Origin: RI-283 sp964487925
Lineage (GTDB): Bacteria > Pseudomonadota > Gammaproteobacteria > SZUA-140
Assembly (NCBI GenBank): GCA_964487925.1
Contig: CAZASZ010000005.1
Coordinates: 1 to 54,380, forward strand
Direction of reading: 5' to 3'
Length of the DNA stretch: 54,380 nucleotides
The position numbers were made by a program, and so were the translations under genes. The notes under the pieces are model-generated. The model was not told the origin of the DNA. It saw only the letters and a program-made list of their open reading frames with translations, and ran no database searches. Shown here piece after piece: positions 35,830-44,058 of the stretch (position 1 is the stretch's first letter; every line of letters begins with the position of its first letter).

Positions 35830-36606
35830 GTGCCCGAGCAGTTTGATGATGCACAACTGACGCGTTACAGCCGTCACTTTCTGCTAAAGGGCTTTGATGA
35901 AAAGGCGCAGGCGGCCTTACGGTCGTCCTGCGTCCTGATCGTCGGGCTTGGCGGACTTGGCGGGATAGCAGCGCTCTATTTGGCTGCCAGTGGTGTCGGC
36001 GAGCTCACTGTCTGTGATCACGATGCCGTCGATCTCTCTAACCTTCAGCGTCAGATCATCTACTCCGGGGCCGATCTGGGGGTGGCCAAGACCGGCGCTG
36101 CTCAGCGCCGGCTCCTTGACTTGAATCCGGACGTGCGCGTGGTCACGATAGACGAGCGGTTGAACGGCGATAGCCTCACCGAGGCGGTCGCGCGCGCAGA
36201 TCTGGTTATTGATGCGAGCGATAATTTCGAAACACGGTATGCTTTGAATCGGGTCTGTTTTGGAGCTGAAACACCGCTGGTCTATGGCGCTGCGATCGGC
36301 GCTGCGGGACAGGTAACCGTCTTCGGGCCGGACCGGGCCGCGGGTTGTCTTCAATGCCTGTTTGATCCCAACCAGGAAGATCCGAATGGCGACTGCCATT
36401 CGGTGGGGGTATTTGCGCCGTTGACCGGGATAGTCGGCAGTATCATGGCCGGTGAGGCCATTAAGGTGCTGACCGGTCTCGGCACGCCCTTGAGCGCGCA
36501 TTTGCTCATGGTCGATGCGTGGGACGCCAGCATGCGTCGGATCCGGCGTCACCGCGATCCCGGATGTGCGCTTTGCGGCTCGGCTGGGGAAGGAGTCACT
36601 GGCTAA
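35830..36606 (+). CDS. MoeB/ThiF-family E1-like adenylyltransferase (first copy)
   Basis: A 258-residue single-domain E1-like enzyme that activates the C-terminal glycine of a ubiquitin-like sulfur carrier (MoaD or ThiS). The ATP-binding GLGGLGG is near 38-44, DLSNLQRQI near 67-75, and Asp130 lies in the conserved DASDN. Zinc-site cysteines CxxC are near 175 (CLQC) and 248 (CALC). The GTG start is 8 bp after the Kelch gene and lacks a good ribosome-binding site, so coupling is likely. Whether it serves MoaD or another carrier is not clear because a second copy follows. Confidence 0.88.
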   Translation: MPEQFDDAQLTRYSRHFLLKGFDEKAQAALRSSCVLIVGLGGLGGIAALYLAASGVGELTVCDHDAVDLSNLQRQIIYSGADLGVAKTGAAQRRLLDLNPDVRVVTIDERLNGDSLTEAVARADLVIDASDNFETRYALNRVCFGAETPLVYGAAIGAAGQVTVFGPDRAAGCLQCLFDPNQEDPNGDCHSVGVFAPLTGIVGSIMAGEAIKVLTGLGTPLSAHLLMVDAWDASMRRIRRHRDPGCALCGSAGEGVTG

Positions 36607-36676
36607 TATTTGATTAGACCGAGTAGGAATTCATTGGGCAGGTCTTAAGATCCATGTCTTTCCTTCCGATATGCGA

Positions 36677-36682
36677 TATAAT
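36677..36682 (+). promoter_or_regulatory. Possible -10 element of the rhodanese-MoeB gene
   Basis: A perfect TATAAT lies in the 199-bp gap between the two MoeB-like genes, about 124 bp before the second start. No good -35 is found 16-18 bases upstream. The gap itself suggests separate transcription of the second gene. Confidence 0.3.
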
Positions 36683-36805
36683 TACCGCCCCGAATCGTCT
36701 CTGGATTAGCGTTTTTGCGCTTTGTGGTTGCGAGATCGGTATCTCAACAGCATTCACGGGATCGCCCTTGTGGCGAGTCCCAAGCCCCCCTGGAGGTCTA
36801 TATCT

Positions 36806-37972
36806 ATGAAGGCAAAAGACCGGCGATTGGCCGAACTGCGTCACAGTATTCCGGAAGTCAGTCCTGAAGAAGCGCTTGCGATGCAGAAGGCGGGTGCGGC
36901 TCTCATTGATGTCCGGGATACCGATGAAATCGCCCAGGGCAGCCCAACAGGGGCGCACAGGCTGGGACGCAGTTACCTCGAGCTACGTGTTGAGGAGGCT
37001 GTGCCGGATACGGACCAGGATGTGATCGTGATGTGTGCCGGTGGTGTCCGTTCTCTTTTCGCTGCCGATGCCCTGAAGAATATGGGTTATACCAAGATTC
37101 ATTCGATTGCCGGAGGCTTTAGTCGCTGGAAAAACGATGGCCATCCTTTTGAGGTTCCGAAGATTCTCGATGCGGAGTCACGAGAGCGCTATGCGCGCCA
37201 TCTCTTGATGCCGGAGGTCGGCGAGGTCGGCCAATTGAAGCTCCTGGGCAGTAAGGTGCTGCTGATCGGCGCTGGTGGCTTGGGTTCACCCTCCGCCTAT
37301 TACCTGGCCGCCGCCGGGGTTGGCACGATCGGTATGGTGGACCATGATGTCGTTGATCAAAGCAATTTGCAGCGTCAGATCCTTCATACCGAAGAAACGG
37401 TCGGTATGCCTAAGGTGGAGTCTGCGCGCAAGGCCCTACTGGCACTGAATTCGCGCCTGAATTTTGTCGCGCACGAGACCCATCTCGACAGCGGCAATGT
37501 CGAAGAGATCTTTTCTGATTATGACGTGATTGTCGACGGGACCGATAACCTTGCCACTCGTTACCTGATTAATGATGCCTGTGTGAAGATGGGGCTACCC
37601 AATGTCCACGCGGCCGTTTATCGTTTCGAGGGCCAACTGACCGTATTCTGGCCAGAATACGGCGCCGTGCATGGCGGATGCTACCGTTGTATGTTCCCGA
37701 CTCCGCCGCCGCCGGAGATGGCGCCATCGTGTGCCGAAGCTGGCGTACTGGGCGTCATGCCGGGCACGCTTGGACTATTGCAGGCTGTCGAGGTCATCAA
37801 AATCCTGCTCGATATCGGCGAGCCGCTCGTCGGCCGTATGTTGCATTATGATGCCTTGGGCGCACGTTTCACTGAGCTTAAAATCAAGCCCAGGCCAACG
37901 TGTCCCTATTGTAGTGAGGGGGCTGAATTCCCTGGCTATGAGGATTATGCCCAGGTCTGTGCTTCATCCTAG
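36806..37972 (+). CDS. moeB: Rhodanese-MoeB fusion, molybdopterin-synthase adenylyltransferase
   Basis: A 388-residue two-domain protein starting at ATG 36806 with GGAGG 9 bases upstream. A longer frame to 36722 lacks a site. The rhodanese domain (about 15-117) has the active Cys77 in VMCAGGVRS. The E1-like domain (about 128-380) has GAGGLGSP near 155-162, DQSNLQRQI and CxxC zinc pairs (CYRC and CPYC). It would both activate a carrier protein and supply persulfide sulfur. In eukaryotic MOCS3 the rhodanese domain is C-terminal; here it is N-terminal. A strong terminator follows. Confidence 0.92.
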   Translation: MKAKDRRLAELRHSIPEVSPEEALAMQKAGAALIDVRDTDEIAQGSPTGAHRLGRSYLELRVEEAVPDTDQDVIVMCAGGVRSLFAADALKNMGYTKIHSIAGGFSRWKNDGHPFEVPKILDAESRERYARHLLMPEVGEVGQLKLLGSKVLLIGAGGLGSPSAYYLAAAGVGTIGMVDHDVVDQSNLQRQILHTEETVGMPKVESARKALLALNSRLNFVAHETHLDSGNVEEIFSDYDVIVDGTDNLATRYLINDACVKMGLPNVHAAVYRFEGQLTVFWPEYGAVHGGCYRCMFPTPPPPEMAPSCAEAGVLGVMPGTLGLLQAVEVIKILLDIGEPLVGRMLHYDALGARFTELKIKPRPTCPYCSEGAEFPGYEDYAQVCASS

Positions 37973-37994
37973 GTCTGGCTGAGTATGGTATGAG

Positions 37995-38024
37995 AAAAGG
38001 GGCGGCCTAAGTTCGCCCCTTTTT
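37995..38024 (+). terminator. Strong intrinsic terminator after rhodanese-MoeB
   Basis: AAAAGGGGCG (37995-38004) and CGCCCCTTTT (38014-38023) form a perfect 10-bp stem with a 9-base loop, followed by more T. The A run on the other side means it could also work leftward. Confidence 0.9.
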
Positions 38025-38030
38025 ATTGAG

Positions 38031-38200
38031 TCAAACCTGAATCCGTGACTTCAGGGCGGATGCAGAGTGCAAGATATTGGTTTCACAGTGGAATCAAAAA
38101 ATCTTAGCTTCACCCATCGGTTAAGCGCGCATTTTTTGAACCGCTGTGGGATCAAGAGTTTGTGCTAGGCGCCGTCATGAAGTCACGGATTCAGGTCAAA
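38031..38200. repeat. 5-bp target-site duplication TCAAA flanking the MITE
   Basis: TCAAA at 38031-38035 directly precedes the left end of the inverted repeat, and TCAAA at 38196-38200 directly follows the right end. This is the signature of transposase-mediated insertion. Confidence 0.75.
38036..38195. mobile_element. MITE-like element, 160 bp, 18-bp perfect terminal inverted repeats
   Basis: CCTGAATCCGTGACTTCA (38036-38053) is repeated in perfect inverse at 38178-38195. The interior continues the symmetry imperfectly: for example, TTGGTTTCACAGTGGAATCA on the left matches the reverse strand on the right with few changes, and TCAAAAAAT occurs in both arms. The whole 160 bp could fold as one hairpin centred near 38115. 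It contains no gene. CC-starting ends and a 5-bp duplication are compatible with IS1380-family ends, an assignment made from memory. It inserted just after the terminator, between two convergent genes. Confidence 0.8.
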
Positions 38201-38210
38201 GACATACGTC

Positions 38211-39140
38211 CTAGCTGGCAATGCTAAAGGCCATCGATTCGAGTACCTCACACTCATCCATGATGCGAGTGGCGATACTGTTTGCCTGGTATTCCGTGAT
38301 GCCCAGGTATTCCAGCGCACATTGAGGCGCGCCGACATGCGTGCCATCACCCATCCCGAAACCCTTCAGCAAACCGTCGGACAGCATAACCAGATGGGCA
38401 TAAACGGCATACGCGCCCTGATAGTGCTCGTCATGGTGATATTGCGTCGCGACAACGACCTCTTCCGGCAGTTGCCAGGACTCCAGCAGCCAGGCCCCGA
38501 TTTCGCCGTGGGTCGCGCCAAGAGTTTCTTTTTCTATCTCAACGATAGGGCGTTCTGGCGAGGCGCTGATGAACTTGTTTAGAATTAGGAACTCCTGGCG
38601 GAACAGGTGTCCCAGGATCAGGTGCCCAAAGTTGTGCAGTAGGCCCGTGAGATAGGCGATACCTGCTGGAGGCCTCTGGTCGCTTGGCAGGACCGCGCTC
38701 AAGGCCTGAGCTAGGGCCGCGCTGAAGATGGCGTGTTGCCAATGCGCCTCAAGCCCCAGAGGTACGTTGCGAGGGATCTTGAATGCACGGGCTGCGGTTG
38801 CGCCCAGTGCCAGGTTCATAACAGTGTTGAAGCCCAATACACGCGTCACTGCCGTGAAGACAGAATCGATTCGCCCGCTATAGGCGAAGAAAGGCGAGCT
38901 CGCATAACGCATGACAATTGCAGCGAGACTGGGGTCCAGTTCGATGATCTTGACCAGATCTTTCGTCTCGGCGTTGGAGTCTCCGCTGAGCTTGAGAATT
39001 TTGGTCGTCATCTCGGGCATTGGCGGCAGTTGTGCAAGATTGGCGATCCGCTGCTTTAGGTCCAGCAGCGGTTCGGCCTCGCCGGTCTTCCCTGATCTGG
39101 CTTCGTTTATGATTCCGACGGAATTGCCAGTGTGACTCAT
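38211..39140 (-). CDS. HDOD-domain protein
   Basis: A 309-residue protein starting at ATG 39140 (MSHTGNSVG); a longer frame to 39446 overlaps the hydrolase gene and is not family-like. The HDOD domain spans about 30-230, with QLPPMPEMTTKIL, DPSLAAIVMRYASSPFF and LTGLLHNFGHLILGH. The metal-dependent HD residues of true HD-GYP enzymes are not evident, as usual for HDOD. HDOD proteins often take part in signalling with c-di-GMP or in motility. No output domain or GGDEF/EAL partner is visible here. Confidence 0.88.
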   Translation of the reverse strand: MSHTGNSVGIINEARSGKTGEAEPLLDLKQRIANLAQLPPMPEMTTKILKLSGDSNAETKDLVKIIELDPSLAAIVMRYASSPFFAYSGRIDSVFTAVTRVLGFNTVMNLALGATAARAFKIPRNVPLGLEAHWQHAIFSAALAQALSAVLPSDQRPPAGIAYLTGLLHNFGHLILGHLFRQEFLILNKFISASPERPIVEIEKETLGATHGEIGAWLLESWQLPEEVVVATQYHHDEHYQGAYAVYAHLVMLSDGLLKGFGMGDGTHVGAPQCALEYLGITEYQANSIATRIMDECEVLESMAFSIAS

Positions 39141-39279
39141 GATCGATAACCCATAATTAATAAGGCCTAGATGCCAGTAGACCGTGAATTGGAGTGTGAT
39201 TCTTTGAAGCGCTTCACGGTATGGCTGATTCATCTTTAAGCGGGCCGCGCCGCCCTGCGCTGCATACTTCATGCTTGTT

Positions 39280-40125
39280 TTAGCGGCAAATGTCGTTTGA
39301 GCTTGATAGTTGAAGCGCTGGTGGCGGTAGAGCTGCCGCAAGGAAATCACAGATGCCTGGTATATATCGCCCATTGCCATCACGATAGCCATCATAATGG
39401 GGTCCGCTGATCTCCAGCAGCGATTTGGGTTCCTGGGCCGCATCAAATAGAGCCTGTCCGTGACTGAAGGGGATGAATTCGTCCGCCCTGCTGTGGATGA
39501 TCAGTACGGGCGAGGTGATCTCGGTCATGCGACTCAAAGTTGGGAAGGATGCGCGTAACAGCCATTGTCCAGGCACGAGGGGATAATGCCGTCGCGCTAG
39601 CGCCCTCATCGAGGTGAACGTAGACTCCAGGATCAAAGCTGCCGGGTGGTGTTGGCTGCCGATATAAGCGGCTACCGCCGCGCCGAGTGATCGTCCATGG
39701 ACGATGACCTGTTCCGGGAGCAGTCCCCTATGTTCTATAAGATAGGTCCATGCGGTCTCGGCATCCCGGTACAATCCCTGCTCCCCGGGGCGCCCACTGC
39801 TGAGGCCGTAACCTCGATAATCAATGGCGAACACATTGAGACCAATGGAGTGGAATTTTTGTAGGGAATCGACGACCTCGGACAGGCTGTCTCGGTTGCC
39901 GTGGAAGAACAGCAGGCAATAGCGGCTCTCCGGGCGTGGCAAAAACCAACCATTGATTCGTTCACCGTCAGATGTGGTCAGAGTCTCCTGGCTATACTCC
40001 AGCCCTAGGTCCTCGGGCGTGGCGGTTAGTCCCTTGCGGGCCTTGAATATCATTCGATCCTGGCCGAGGAACAGCCCTATCAGGAGCAGGGCGTAGAACA
40101 GTGCCAGTACGAGTAGGAGTGTCAT
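39280..40125 (-). CDS. Membrane-anchored alpha/beta hydrolase (BEM46/YfhR-like)
   Basis: A 281-residue serine hydrolase. An N-terminal hydrophobic segment (about 3-21) is probably a membrane anchor. The oxyanion motif is FFHGNRDS near 74, the nucleophile Ser is in HGRSLGAA near 146, and the acid is in HSRADEFIP near 212. The catalytic His is probably in GPHYDGY near 242. The substrate is unknown. Its start overlaps the pgeF stop by four bases, so the two are translationally coupled. Confidence 0.88.
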   Translation of the reverse strand: MTLLLVLALFYALLLIGLFLGQDRMIFKARKGLTATPEDLGLEYSQETLTTSDGERINGWFLPRPESRYCLLFFHGNRDSLSEVVDSLQKFHSIGLNVFAIDYRGYGLSSGRPGEQGLYRDAETAWTYLIEHRGLLPEQVIVHGRSLGAAVAAYIGSQHHPAALILESTFTSMRALARRHYPLVPGQWLLRASFPTLSRMTEITSPVLIIHSRADEFIPFSHGQALFDAAQEPKSLLEISGPHYDGYRDGNGRYIPGICDFLAAALPPPALQLSSSNDICR

Positions 40126-40865
40126 GAGGTCGTGGGCCCCGCGATCCAGATCAGCGTCGCCATCCGCCCGGTCTGGCCGTCACGGCGAAAGGAGTAGAAT
40201 CGCTTGTGATCGGAATATGTGCAGCTCGAATCGGCGTAGATATCACTGATCCCGCATCGTGTCATCTTGATTCGGGCGAGATGTTGCAGATCGGCCATCC
40301 AGCGTCCTGAATTCTGGGCCTGGAACGCCTGTTCCGCCTCGGGGTCGTCGTCCAGAAAGGCTCGATAAACCTCCGTGCCGACCTCGAAGGCCTTGGGTCC
40401 GATACAAGGCCCGAGCCATGCGAGAAGACGGGCGGAGCGGCCCTGAAAAGGTTTCAGGGCCTCTTCGATGATCCCTGCTGCAAGCCCTCTCCATCCAGCG
40501 TGTATGGCGGCGACCTGGGTCCCCTCTTGATCGGTGACCAGTATCGGCAAGCAGTCGGCTGTCATGACCGCACAGACTCGGTCGCGGTTTTGCGTCCAGA
40601 TGGCATCCGCCTCAGGCGAGGTAGTCCCAGGGTGTGCAGTAGCAGCGATTGTTTTGGTCCCGTGAACTTGTTTGAGCCACAGGGGTTCGGTTGGCAGGCA
40701 TCGAGTTAGGTGTTCCCGGTTCGCGGTCACGGCTGCGGGGGCATCACCGACATGGTCAGCGATGTTGAACGCCTCGTAGGGGTGCTCGCTACAGCCCCCC
40801 GCGCGTAAGGTCATGAATGCCCGTATCTGAGGCGGTGCCGGCCAATTTGGGATCAGCGTCTGCAC
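40122..40865 (-). CDS. pgeF: Peptidoglycan editing factor PgeF (YfiH/LACC1 family)
   Basis: A 247-residue member of the multicopper-polyphenol-oxidase-like family. E. coli YfiH hydrolyses misincorporated UDP-MurNAc-L-Ser and related precursors. Purine-nucleoside activities are also reported for the family. The zinc-site residues are in KQVHG, TADCLPI and AIHAGWRGLAAGI. In other gammaproteobacteria it sits next to rluD. Here phoU and phoR lie between them, all on the minus strand. Confidence 0.93.
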   Translation of the reverse strand: MQTLIPNWPAPPQIRAFMTLRAGGCSEHPYEAFNIADHVGDAPAAVTANREHLTRCLPTEPLWLKQVHGTKTIAATAHPGTTSPEADAIWTQNRDRVCAVMTADCLPILVTDQEGTQVAAIHAGWRGLAAGIIEEALKPFQGRSARLLAWLGPCIGPKAFEVGTEVYRAFLDDDPEAEQAFQAQNSGRWMADLQHLARIKMTRCGISDIYADSSCTYSDHKRFYSFRRDGQTGRMATLIWIAGPTTS

Positions 40866-40882
40866 AGTCCGTGTACGGACAA

Positions 40883-41614
40883 TCAGTGACGGGTGTTGTC
40901 CAGCGCGGCGCGGGCCATCTGCGCCGGTGATGTGTGTCGGACCACTTTGCCCTTGACGAGAAAGATGATGTACTCGCAGATGTTTTTAGCGTGATCGCCA
41001 ATGCGTTCAAGCGCCCTGACCGACCAGATGATGTCTAGTGATCGCCGGATCGTGCGCGGATCCTCCATCATGAGCGTCATTTGCTGGCGTAGAATGCCCT
41101 CGTATTCCATATCGATTAGCTCATCCTCTTGTGTAACCGCGAGCGCGGCCTCGGAATCGAGTCGTGCGAAGGCATCCAGAGTGTTATGGAGCAACTGGCA
41201 GACTCGCTCCCCGAGGCGCTGAATTTCGATGTACTGATTCCTGGGCCGTTCCACCTCGGCCAAATCAAGGGCGCGACGGGCCACCGTGGTTGCTTGATCG
41301 CCGATACGTTCGAGGTCATTGATGGTCTTGATGACTGTGAGCACGAGCCTGAGATCGCCGGCCGTGGGCTGACGTCGGACCAGGATGCGAGTACACTCCT
41401 CGTCCAGATCGACCTCGAGTGCGTTGACACGATGATCGTTCTCTATGACAGCAAGGCAGGACTTGACGTCATTGTGAATAAGCGCCCGTAGTGCTTCGGT
41501 AATCTGCTGCTCAACGAGGCCACCCATGATCAGGGCTCGGTTATGGATATCTTCAAGTTCACTGTCAAATTGGCGGGAGATATGATGTCTCCCTCGAGTC
41601 TCGGCCATGGTCAT
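40883..41614 (-). CDS. phoU: Phosphate-signalling regulator PhoU
   Basis: A 243-residue cytoplasmic protein of two PhoU three-helix bundles (about 15-110 and 120-215). The repeated metal-binding signatures are ERIGDQATTVAR and ERIGDHAKNICEY. It normally keeps PhoR inactive when phosphate is plentiful, through the Pst transporter. Its start overlaps the phoR stop by four bases. No pst genes are in the window. Confidence 0.97.
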   Translation of the reverse strand: MTMAETRGRHHISRQFDSELEDIHNRALIMGGLVEQQITEALRALIHNDVKSCLAVIENDHRVNALEVDLDEECTRILVRRQPTAGDLRLVLTVIKTINDLERIGDQATTVARRALDLAEVERPRNQYIEIQRLGERVCQLLHNTLDAFARLDSEAALAVTQEDELIDMEYEGILRQQMTLMMEDPRTIRRSLDIIWSVRALERIGDHAKNICEYIIFLVKGKVVRHTSPAQMARAALDNTRH

Positions 41615-42939
41615 TCTCCTGTGTCTGCGTCCTGGACACGATCACGTTTAGTTGAAAGCGTTCTGCTACTAGGGAATCGGCAAATGAAGCGACTACCTTC
41701 GCCTGGTACGCTCTCGATCAATAACTTAGCTTCATGCAATCTCAGTACATGTTTGACGATCGAAAGGCCCAGTCCGGTTCCCCCGACCGATGAAGAACGA
41801 CCGGGGTCGACCCGGTAGAACCGCTCTGTCAGGCGGGAAATATGCTGACTTGGGATCCCGATGCCGGTATCGGTGACGACGAACTGACAACCCCCGTCTA
41901 TGCGTTGCCACGATGTCGTGACTCTACCACCACCGGGGGTATATTGCACTGCGTTGCTCAGCAAATTGGCGAACGCGCTATAGAGGTGCTGTTCGTCCCC
42001 CAACAGCCAAAGTTCTGCGTCGATTTCTTCGGGATCGATGGTGTGCGCGCCGTTACTTAGTGTACGCGTTTCTGACAGGATGCGTTCTAGCAGGGCTGGG
42101 ACATCGACCGCCGTGTCGCGCCGGCCTGGTTCCAGCGTTTCTAGGCGCGAAATCTGCAGCAGGTCCTTGATGAGTTGGTTCATGCGGCTTGCCTGGCGTT
42201 GCATCTGAGTCAGCGCTGGCCCGAGAGATGGATGGTCGTGGAAACGGTCGATCAGGGTCTCGAGGTAACCCGAGAAGACGGTTAGCGGGGTCCGAAGTTC
42301 ATGAGAAGCGTTGGCCACGAAGTCCCTGCGCATAACCTCCATGCGGTGGATCTGGCTGATATCCCGGGCCACCAGCAGGTACTGATCCCCGCCATATAGG
42401 ATGATCTGCATCGACAGCACGCGATCGCTCTTTCCAGGCATGACTAGCTTGAGCTGATCATCATGGTTTTCGGCCTGAAGATAGCGAATAAAGTCTGGAT
42501 AGCGGACGAGATTGTCGATGCGTTGGCCGAGGTCCCGCGGCGCCAGCCCCAGCCAGTTGGCCGCAGCCCTGTTGAACCAGCTGATGCTATAGTCCGCGCG
42601 CAGGGCGACAACCATATCGGGAAGTGCCGCCGCCGAAGTTTGATAACGCTCCAGGAGATCGGCTAGGCGTTGTTTGCGGCGTCGCGAGCGGCGCCGAATC
42701 TGAAAAACTTGGCGATAGACCTGGGTCCATATGTCGTTCCCTTCGCGCACGGGAATCTGTTCCTGTTCGTTGCCTTCGAGCCATGTAGAGAATCGGTGTG
42801 TCTCGCGCAGCTGCCAAATCAGGCAGAGTGTCAGTACGATAATGATCGTCGCTGGGATGGCGTTAAAAATCGCACCCACAAGCAATGCCGCCAGGACCAG
42901 CGCCAGTATCCGAGTTACGGTGCCAAGTATAGGCGACAC
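41611..42939 (-). CDS. phoR: Phosphate-regulon sensor histidine kinase PhoR
   Basis: Membrane histidine kinase of 442 residues. The start is GTG 42939 (VSPILGTVTRILA), with GGAGG 8 bases upstream, overlapping the rluD stop. A longer frame to 43026 only reads through the end of rluD. Two membrane helices are at about 8-42, a PhoR-type PAS domain at about 90-195, the phospho-acceptor His213 in NASHELRTPL, and the ATPase domain with NLLSNAVQYTPGG, DTGIGI and GGTGLGLSI. phoU follows but no phoB is adjacent, which is unusual for this gene. Confidence 0.94.
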   Translation of the reverse strand: MSPILGTVTRILALVLAALLVGAIFNAIPATIIIVLTLCLIWQLRETHRFSTWLEGNEQEQIPVREGNDIWTQVYRQVFQIRRRSRRRKQRLADLLERYQTSAAALPDMVVALRADYSISWFNRAAANWLGLAPRDLGQRIDNLVRYPDFIRYLQAENHDDQLKLVMPGKSDRVLSMQIILYGGDQYLLVARDISQIHRMEVMRRDFVANASHELRTPLTVFSGYLETLIDRFHDHPSLGPALTQMQRQASRMNQLIKDLLQISRLETLEPGRRDTAVDVPALLERILSETRTLSNGAHTIDPEEIDAELWLLGDEQHLYSAFANLLSNAVQYTPGGGRVTTSWQRIDGGCQFVVTDTGIGIPSQHISRLTERFYRVDPGRSSSVGGTGLGLSIVKHVLRLHEAKLLIESVPGEGSRFICRFPSSRTLSTKRDRVQDADTGE

Positions 42940-43961
42940 TATGGTTGCCTCCGGGGCGGGCTCTCTTGATCTTCTCGCAGGCATGCAAGAAGCGATTGCA
43001 TGTCGTCGGGCAGTGGCGATTGCCATGACATCTCTTGCCCGGAGAGCGGGTGAGTCAATCCGAGCTCGGCCGCGTGTAAGGCTTGGCGTCGGAAACCGGC
43101 TAACATCTCGCGTAGCGGCGCCGTCGCGCCTTTGGGGATTCGTAGTCGACCGCCGTAGACCGGGTCCCCGACGATAGGGTGATTGATATGGGCCATGTGG
43201 ACACGAATCTGATGAGTCCGTCCGGTTTCCAGTCGGACAGTTAGCAGGCTATGACCCCGAAAGCGTTCTAGGACGCGGTAATGTGTGATCGCCTCCCGAC
43301 CGCCGTGCGTGACAGCCATGCGAGTCCTTTGCTGGGGGTGGCGGCCGATGGGGGCATCGACGTGTCCGCCCGCGATTAACACACCCCAGACCACCGTCTG
43401 GTACACCCGCTGGAACAAGCGTTGTTGCAGTTGGTCGGTCAGTGCCGTATGGGCCTGCAGAGTCTTGGCCACGACCAGGAGGCCGCTGGTGTCTTTATCA
43501 ATGCGATGGATGATCCCCGCTCTGGGGACGGTGGCCAGCTCAGGGGCGTGATGCAACAGGGCGTTGAGCATGGTGCCTTGGCGGTTACCTGCCCCGGGAT
43601 GAACGACCAGCCCGATAGGTTTGTCGACAACCAGCAGGGCCTCGTCCTCGTAGACGATTGCCAGCGGAATGTCCTCTGCCGTTACCCGCACATCGACCTC
43701 TAGCACGACATCGACCTCGATGTGCTCGCCACCCCGGACCCGATCGCGCTGGCGGCGCTGCGCCCCGTCGACCTTAACCAGATCATTCGCAATCCACGTC
43801 TGCAGGCGTGCCCTGGAAAATTCGGGAAACAATCGGGACAAGGCCTGGTCTAATCGTAGGCCCGTCATATCATCGGGGACGCTAGATGCTAGTCGCTGGT
43901 GGGCCTGCTTCGCGTCACCGGGCAAGGAACCATCCTCTGCTTGAGGCCTGTTGGGCGACAT
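42939..43961 (-). CDS. rluD: 23S rRNA pseudouridine synthase RluD
   Basis: Makes pseudouridines 1911, 1915 and 1917 in 23S rRNA helix 69 in E. coli. It has 340 residues. The N-terminal S4 domain (about 32-90) begins GLRLDQALSRLFPEFSRARLQ. The catalytic domain has the active-site Asp in HRIDKDTSGLLV near 152-163 and RTHQIRVH near 247. It is divergent from the bamD-type genes, the usual gammaproteobacterial layout. The phoR start codon overlaps its stop. Confidence 0.96.
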   Translation of the reverse strand: MSPNRPQAEDGSLPGDAKQAHQRLASSVPDDMTGLRLDQALSRLFPEFSRARLQTWIANDLVKVDGAQRRQRDRVRGGEHIEVDVVLEVDVRVTAEDIPLAIVYEDEALLVVDKPIGLVVHPGAGNRQGTMLNALLHHAPELATVPRAGIIHRIDKDTSGLLVVAKTLQAHTALTDQLQQRLFQRVYQTVVWGVLIAGGHVDAPIGRHPQQRTRMAVTHGGREAITHYRVLERFRGHSLLTVRLETGRTHQIRVHMAHINHPIVGDPVYGGRLRIPKGATAPLREMLAGFRRQALHAAELGLTHPLSGQEMSWQSPLPDDMQSLLACLREDQESPPRRQP

Positions 43962-44058
43962 CCATTATTTCCTGTAGTATTCGTTATCATAGCCATCGGC
44001 GCCCCATCTTCTCGGCGGCAATGGCGCGTCTGCTTACCATTAAACGGGCACATTATCC

